Positions 59,489 through 64,000 of a DNA stretch of 64,000 nucleotides are shown in pieces (the stretch's first letter is position 1; each line of letters begins with the position of its first letter). The stretch is from Paenibacillus amylolyticus. Lineage in GTDB: Bacteria; Bacillota; Bacilli; Paenibacillales; Paenibacillaceae. The DNA lies in the NCBI RefSeq assembly GCF_001570725.1, contig NZ_BCNV01000003.1:124001-188000 (forward strand). The letters are read 5' to 3'. The position numbers and the translations under genes are program-made. Below the pieces are notes generated by a model. It saw only the letters and a list, made by a program, of their open reading frames with translations. It did no database searches and was not told the DNA's origin.

Positions 59489-61072
59489 ATGTCTAAGATG
59501 CTGCATAAGTCGTTTTATCTCATTTTGCTCGTGTTTGTTGCGGTATTCATTGCTTCGACCTTGTTGGTTCGGGCACAGTACAACTACGCCTTGTATGGGG
59601 ACAATCCCATTTTGGGCATGCAGCAGTGGAGTGTTTTTCTCCCGGTCCTTCTTTTGCTTCTTGGTTCAGGTGTTGGGTTATACGCTCTGTGTCTGAAGCT
59701 GAACAAATACAGCCCGAAGGTTGTCATTCCGATGGTGCTGCTCAGTTCTCTGGCCATTCAGATCATCATCATTTTCGTATTTCCGAGAGTGCCCACCGAT
59801 GATTCACAGACCGTTCTCTCACTCGCCATGGATATGCTGTACGACCAAGACTACTCGTCGTTTGAAACGGGTGGTTATCTGCACATGTTCCCGTTTAACT
59901 ACTCGATCGTGCTGTACCTGAAGACATTGCTGTACCTGTTCCCGGACAACTATCTGATCTTCAAACTATTTAATATTTTGTTTTCAACATTAACGACGTT
60001 CATGATTTATCTTATCTACAAACAAGTGAACGACAGATCCACCGAACGTGATTACGGTGTGTTGATCTTTGCAGCGACGTACCTGCCATCTCTGTTCCTG
60101 AACAACCTGATCTATAACGATGTGATTGCTACAGCATTTCTGACATCGTGCTTATACTTCTTCATTCGTTTTGTACGTGAAAAGTCTTGGAAAACAATCG
60201 TCATTGCCGCCGTTTTTCTCGCGATGGGCAACTACTTCCGAAGCATCGGCGTGATCGTGCTGATCGCTGCCATCATAACTATCCTGCTGAATATGCGGAG
60301 CATCGGAATGAAGAAAGTCATCATTTCCATCGGTGTGCTGGGTATGTTGTTTAATGTACCAACCTGGACTCAGAATACGGTTCTTCAATCCTCCGGTGCC
60401 GTGAGCGCACCTGTTGGAGAGAATGCGGCACCGGTCTATATGTGGCTGAATATGGGGATTAATCTGGAGCGCTTTGGCTTCTGGGACAATATGGAGAGCT
60501 ATCAGATCTATCAGAGGCAGGCCAACTACAATAAGGTTGAAAGCGCAGATTTGTTCAAACAAGAGATTGGCAATAAACTGTCCGAAGCAAGTGCAAGTGA
60601 CTTGGTGCAGATGTATTACAAAAAGATCATATGGACCTGGACCGAAGGAACGTACCAGATGGACCGATACGGAATCGGAAATGAAAGTTCCTTGGGTGCC
60701 GGAAGAGGAAGGGGAGGCGGAATCGCAGGCTCCTACAGTTATACCAATGCGATAACAGAACTGTTGCAGGGGGATTCGGCTTATCGGACAGGTTTGCTCT
60801 GGATCGTATATGTGATGAATTTCTTGATGTACTGTTTTATTCTCATCCGGTTGGTCGGTGGAATTCGTCGTAAACGGTATGATGAAGTCTCATTGATCCT
60901 GGTCATTCTCGGATTCATTGGATTTTATATTCTATGGGAAATTAAGTCCAGATACATCTACCCTGTATATCCACTGTTGGTTGTGCTGTCCTATATGGGA
61001 TTCAAAGATACGTATGATCTTATATTCCATCGTAAACGTACCTTGGAGAGATATTCCCTGAGAGAAAGGTGA
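59489..61072 (+). CDS. GT39-like membrane glycosyltransferase
   Basis: The 527-residue protein has about 11-12 membrane segments. The first extracytoplasmic loop has the acidic motif RVPTDDSQTV and the following helix pair (GGYLHMFPFNYSIVLYLKTLLYL), resembling GT39/PMT-type enzymes that use lipid-linked sugars. A large outer loop near residues 330-430 holds a Gly/Arg-rich segment (GAGRGRGGG). The ATG at 59489 follows AAAAGGAG by seven bases; the frame upstream to 59402 lacks support. It is followed after four bases by a lipoprotein gene, so they form an operon. The acceptor, perhaps a wall polymer or the lipoprotein, is unknown. Confidence 0.8.
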   Translation: MSKMLHKSFYLILLVFVAVFIASTLLVRAQYNYALYGDNPILGMQQWSVFLPVLLLLLGSGVGLYALCLKLNKYSPKVVIPMVLLSSLAIQIIIIFVFPRVPTDDSQTVLSLAMDMLYDQDYSSFETGGYLHMFPFNYSIVLYLKTLLYLFPDNYLIFKLFNILFSTLTTFMIYLIYKQVNDRSTERDYGVLIFAATYLPSLFLNNLIYNDVIATAFLTSCLYFFIRFVREKSWKTIVIAAVFLAMGNYFRSIGVIVLIAAIITILLNMRSIGMKKVIISIGVLGMLFNVPTWTQNTVLQSSGAVSAPVGENAAPVYMWLNMGINLERFGFWDNMESYQIYQRQANYNKVESADLFKQEIGNKLSEASASDLVQMYYKKIIWTWTEGTYQMDRYGIGNESSLGAGRGRGGGIAGSYSYTNAITELLQGDSAYRTGLLWIVYVMNFLMYCFILIRLVGGIRRKRYDEVSLILVILGFIGFYILWEIKSRYIYPVYPLLVVLSYMGFKDTYDLIFHRKRTLERYSLRER

Positions 61073-61076
61073 TCAT

Positions 61077-61625
61077 ATGCGAAAAAATAAATATTTCACA
61101 TCGGTTACGCTGCTCTTGCTGCTGGGATGTTCGGTTATGCTGACGGCTTGCGATGTGATAACCGCCCAAAATATTACCAACACCGGTTCTGCACAAGGCA
61201 TGAACGGTGGCGGCATGCCGAATGGCGGTGGCATGGGCATGAACGGAGGAACACCTAGAGGTGGAAGGGGCGGCACGGGTATGAATGACCGTACAGGCAG
61301 TCCGGACATGACGCAGGGGATGATGAATGCCGACATGACAGGCAGAGTCATCTCCGTGAATGGAAACACAGTTACTCTGGCGTTACTTGAGGTGCAGGAC
61401 ACCTCATCTCCAAGCATGGAATGGAAGGATACTGGAATGGAAATGAAATTGAGTATAAGTGATGATGTCACTATTACTGAAGGTATGGGCACGCCGCGTT
61501 CGGGCAATTCCAGGCCAAGTGCGAATTCGTCCATTGAAGTGTCTGATCTTCAACAAGAAAACATCGTGATGGTGTGGTATAAGGACAACACCGAGACGGT
61601 TGAACGGGTGATGGTTGTCCGGTAA
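61077..61625 (+). CDS. lipoprotein with Gly/Met-rich segment
   Basis: The 182-residue protein has a lipoprotein signal (LLLLLGCSVMLTAC, lipidated Cys25). Residues ~38-85 are low-complexity, rich in Gly, Met, Asn and Asp (NGGGMPNGGGMGMNGG, DMTQGMMNADM). The C-terminal part is a small beta domain (TGRVISVNGNTVTLALLEVQD) of the kind found in secreted Gram-positive proteins. The gene starts four bases after the glycosyltransferase stop, with its ribosome site inside that gene, so co-expression is nearly certain. Function is unknown; the Met-rich stretch might bind metal. Confidence 0.82.
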   Translation: MRKNKYFTSVTLLLLLGCSVMLTACDVITAQNITNTGSAQGMNGGGMPNGGGMGMNGGTPRGGRGGTGMNDRTGSPDMTQGMMNADMTGRVISVNGNTVTLALLEVQDTSSPSMEWKDTGMEMKLSISDDVTITEGMGTPRSGNSRPSANSSIEVSDLQQENIVMVWYKDNTETVERVMVVR

Positions 61626-61654
61626 AAGAGGATGGAGATATTTTCATTTTGTAA

Positions 61655-61965
61655 TTGCTTACATTAGGGTTGTGGGTTATTATGGAAACAATTGGTCTTT
61701 CGAAGGGAGTGAGCGTCATGAAACGACGGTCTAAGATGGTATGCTCTATTACTATAATGAAGGTAAGAATGAACTGAATAATTCCGGTAGGTCATCAGAC
61801 GAAGGTTGGAACACATCTCGTGTTCCAGCCCGGTCTGAGATCTTCCGACATATAGGGATATAACTGCTCAATTTTTCTGGCGTATGCGAGGTTTATTTGC
61901 TTGTGCAAATTTCTCATATACTCAGAATTTTTAAAAGCCGCAGGCATAGCCTGCGGCTTTTTGCG
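61655..61965 (+). ncRNA. candidate small RNA or microprotein transcript
   Basis: A good sigma-A promoter (TTGCTT 61655-61660, 17 bases, TATTAT 61678-61683) is followed about 240 bases later by a strong terminator. Between them lies a GAAGGGAGTG ribosome-site-like stretch and a 19-codon frame at 61718-61777 (MKRRSKMVCSITIMKVRMN), then a stable hairpin GGAACAC-ATCTC-GTGTTCC near 61810. No larger protein fits. The unit could be a regulatory RNA, a basic microprotein gene, or a decayed gene. Confidence 0.4.
61933..61962. terminator. strong intrinsic terminator
   Basis: AAAAGCCGCAGG-CATAG-CCTGCGGCTTTTT is a perfect 12-base stem with A and T runs on both sides, ending the orphan unit and insulating the following kinase gene. 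Confidence 0.92.
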
Positions 61966-62030
61966 CGCAAAAATAGGCATTCGTGTGTTACAGACAATCC
62001 ATATGAAACAATCAAAAAGGAGAAATGCCC

Positions 62031-63017
62031 ATGTTAAAATTAAAATATTTATTTCAACATCATGATCTTGCCGAGATGATCCTGAAGAATTGGAACTATG
62101 ATCCCGAATCGCTGGATATGTTTCAGTATTATCGCATATCCTCCAATGCCGTGTACCCGTTCAGAGATCAGGGGGAAGTTCGCTTGCTTCGTTTTGCCCC
62201 GGTAGAGGAGAAAAATCAAGTCAATCTTAGGGCTGAACTGGCGTTCCTACGTTATCTTCGAACGAATCATTATGGAGCCATGGAGGCTGTACCTTCTCAT
62301 TCAGAGACAGAAATCGTAGAGGCTCACACCCCATGGGGAACGTACTATGCTTCTGTATTCAAGCGAGTACCCGGATCGCAGTTAGGAAGCCTTGATTTGA
62401 ATGACACCATCCTGTACAGCTATGGTCAGGCATTGGGTGAGCTGCATCATCTATCGCGCGCATTCATACCTGAGCAGAAGGAGAAACGCTGGACCTATAC
62501 AGAGGTTTTGGATTGGATGCGGGAGATCCTGAAGGGTTTTCCTGGTGAAACGGCTGCTCTGAACGAGGTGAAATTTCTCCAAACGTATTTTGCGACTTTA
62601 CCGATGACCCAGCAAAATTTCGGTCTCATCCACTACGATTTTGAACTGGACAATGTCTTCTATGACGAAGAAAGCCAGTCTTGTTATGCCATTGATTTTG
62701 ATGACTCGATGTATCACTGGTACGCGATGGATGTGGAGCGTAGCTTGGATAGTTTACGTGAGGAAATCGAGCCTGAGCAATGGGAGCAAAAAAGGGAATT
62801 GTTCCTGAACGGGTACTGGTCCAAGGCAGGAGAACGTTATGATCTGGAGAGCATGTTCCCTGCATGTCGCCGTTTTGCCAACCTATATGGTTATGTGCGT
62901 GTGCTTCGGTCTGCTTCAGAACAGTGGTTACATGAACCGGAATGGATGAGTGGATTAAGAGCGAGGTTAGCGAGGATAATGAAAGAAAAGGCAAAGCAAT
63001 TCGGTCATCCAATTTAA
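62031..63017 (+). CDS. aminoglycoside-phosphotransferase-fold kinase
   Basis: The 328-residue protein has the APH fold. The catalytic loop is GLIHYDFELDNVFYDE (~205-220) and the metal-binding segment is YAIDFDDSMYHWYAMDVE (~226-243). The usual catalytic HGD is changed to HYD, as in many uncharacterised Firmicute members, possibly the HpcH/YcbJ-like kinases. AAAGGAG lies eight bases before ATG 62031 and only two before the ATG at 62025, so 62031 is the start. Substrate unknown; resistance to aminoglycosides should not be assumed. A terminator follows. Confidence 0.85.
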   Translation: MLKLKYLFQHHDLAEMILKNWNYDPESLDMFQYYRISSNAVYPFRDQGEVRLLRFAPVEEKNQVNLRAELAFLRYLRTNHYGAMEAVPSHSETEIVEAHTPWGTYYASVFKRVPGSQLGSLDLNDTILYSYGQALGELHHLSRAFIPEQKEKRWTYTEVLDWMREILKGFPGETAALNEVKFLQTYFATLPMTQQNFGLIHYDFELDNVFYDEESQSCYAIDFDDSMYHWYAMDVERSLDSLREEIEPEQWEQKRELFLNGYWSKAGERYDLESMFPACRRFANLYGYVRVLRSASEQWLHEPEWMSGLRARLARIMKEKAKQFGHPI

Positions 63018-63112
63018 AGTCTACACGTAAAAAGTTATATCCACCAATACATTGAACACTGAACATTGAACGTATGTCATGTCTCATACCAGAATCAGTC
63101 CTCATAACAAAC

Positions 63113-63157
63113 AAACCAGCTTGGGAAATCGAGTGTAGCATCCCCAAGCTGGTTTTT
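63113..63157. terminator. bidirectional intrinsic terminator
   Basis: AAACCAGCTTGGG pairs with CCCCAAGCTGGTTTTT around a 16-base loop between the convergent kinase and SLH genes. Confidence 0.88.
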
Positions 63158-63162
63158 ACATG

Positions 63163-64000
63163 TTACTCCTTGTAATCACTTATCGAAGTTCGCCCCGCCT
63201 CTACACTGATCCAGTAGGAATAATCTTCGCGTACGTCCACATAGAGATTAAGTTCCTTCGCGTCAAGGTTACTTACCGTCAGTTTAAAATTGCCATAGGC
63301 ATCTGTTGTAACCTGTTGCGTCTGGATGTGCTCTACAGCAGGCGATGGACCATGGATTTTGATCGGCATCGTCTGGTTGGCATACGCCGGGAACGTTCCT
63401 TGAAGGATCAGCGTGTGATCGTCAGAATATACTGCTTTCATGGTCTGATCCGGTAGTCCACCGTTCTTTTCATTCTCGGTAGCTTCAGTGGCATTCTTGG
63501 GTCTGCTCCATAGTTCGAATCCTTTTTCCTTCAGGTTCTGGAGAAAAACAACGGCCTCTGCCCGGGTCAAGGATTCTTGTCCCGCATAACCTTGCACCGT
63601 AGCTGCCGTTTTGCCCGAAGAGTATCCCATGTTCAGCAGATACCGGATGGCATCTTCATCCTTGATATAATTTTTACCGCCAAGACCAGCTACAATTACA
63701 GCTACTTCTGTCCGGTTCAAGGCATGATTGCGAAGCTTTGGATTCTGCTTGCTGGCATCCAGATTCAGATTCAACGCGGAAGCATAGGTATAGTAACGAT
63801 CACTCCAGATGTTTCCTTTGACGGCTTGCCCCTCCACAGCATCGATGCTCTGAATGACATGGGAATTCGCATACAGCTTGAACAACATGGAGAGAAATTC
63901 GGCCTCACTTACCTGATTGTTGGGTTTGAACGTTCCATCCTCGTATCCACTGACCATCTCTTGTTGAACGGCCCATTGAATGGCATCTTTCGCCCAATGT
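63163..64000 (-). CDS. SLH-domain surface protein, C-terminal part
   Basis: The frame is open to the window edge, so the gene begins outside. From the edge it reads HWAKDAIQWAVQQEMVSGYEDGTFKPNN, a complete SLH motif, followed by a second (WSDRYYTYASALNLN...LNRTEVAVIV) and a third, more degenerate unit (AIRYLLNMGYSSG...LTRAEAVVFL). The last ~90 residues (LILQGTFPAYANQTMPIKIHGPSP) are homologous to the end of the CAP-domain protein at 57841. SLH repeats placed internally with a C-terminal beta module differ from the other two SLH proteins here, which end with SLH. Anchoring to the cell wall is expected. Confidence 0.9.
   Translation of the reverse strand, partial: HWAKDAIQWAVQQEMVSGYEDGTFKPNNQVSEAEFLSMLFKLYANSHVIQSIDAVEGQAVKGNIWSDRYYTYASALNLNLDASKQNPKLRNHALNRTEVAVIVAGLGGKNYIKDEDAIRYLLNMGYSSGKTAATVQGYAGQESLTRAEAVVFLQNLKEKGFELWSRPKNATEATENEKNGGLPDQTMKAVYSDDHTLILQGTFPAYANQTMPIKIHGPSPAVEHIQTQQVTTDAYGNFKLTVSNLDAKELNLYVDVREDYSYWISVEAGRTSISDYKE

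Noticed and set aside
1..64000. tRNA, rRNA, phage or intact insertion sequence
   Set aside because: I found no cloverleaf, rRNA segment, integrase, transposase or phage structural gene on reading the window. A tRNAscan/Rfam search would be the decisive check.

Overview
The window looks like a chromosomal segment of a Paenibacillus-type Firmicute. It shows strong AGGAGG-like ribosome binding sites, sigma-A promoters with 17-base spacers, intrinsic terminators after most units, several S-layer-homology (SLH) surface proteins, AraC regulators beside carbohydrate-active enzymes, and small families common in these bacteria (DUF4317, DUF4003, DUF1801). I see no rRNA, tRNA, phage, intact insertion sequence or CRISPR array. 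Genus-level assignment is inference from gene content.

Layout. 1-5.8 kb: the end of an unknown protein, a truncated carboxylesterase remnant, an AraC regulator converging on a GH27 alpha-galactosidase coupled to a small Cys-rich protein, an AlkD-like DNA glycosylase and a DUF4317 protein. 6-10.2 kb: a two-component system made of a 1043-residue hybrid kinase with two complete kinase cores and a REC-winged helix-BTAD response regulator. 10.4-24.1 kb: divergent from it, a three-gene operon of membrane-anchored trypsin-like protease, 1720-residue Ig-like exported protein and 2563-residue SLH protein. 24.2-28.6 kb: an AraC regulator divergent from a GH105 hydrolase and a GH112 phosphorylase, with a CcpA-type (cre) site; this suggests use of rhamnogalacturonan-I fragments.

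28.7-34 kb: a methionine-rich microprotein with its own promoter and terminator, an unknown small protein, a GDSAG esterase, an ArsR regulator with matching operators before itself and before a SulP transporter, and an APH-fold kinase. 34.3-39.2 kb: an SLH protein containing six exact-period 321-bp tandem repeats. 39.3-47.2 kb: a DUF4003 protein, a cre-controlled small secreted protein, a DUF6713-like gene broken by an in-frame amber codon, an amino-acid permease, an alpha/beta hydrolase, a MerR regulator with a classic 19-base-spacer promoter, and an SDR stress-type oxidoreductase.

47.3-57.5 kb: a transglutaminase-like lipoprotein, an NTF2-like protein, a GH94 phosphorylase with a cre-like site in its promoter, a GNAT acetyltransferase, a YgjP-type metalloprotease-fold protein, a second ArsR regulator with a matched operator before the saccharopine-dehydrogenase-like gene next to it, a DUF1801 protein and an isochorismatase-fold hydrolase. 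57.5-64 kb: the second, inverted copy of a ~180-bp MITE-like repeat (first copy at 43.3 kb), a CAP-domain protein, a GT39-like membrane glycosyltransferase with a lipoprotein, an orphan small transcript, an APH-fold kinase and the end of another SLH protein.

Themes. The envelope dominates: three SLH proteins, one giant Ig-like protein, a CAP protein, two lipoproteins and an extracytoplasmic protease. Two SLH proteins share a pre-SLH module, and the CAP protein and the terminal SLH protein share a ~90-residue C-terminal module. Carbohydrate use (GH27, GH105, GH112, GH94) appears tied to AraC regulators and catabolite control. The least explained items are the Met-rich microprotein, the MITE-like repeat, the protease/giant-protein operon with its dual-core kinase, and the orphan transcript at 61.7 kb.
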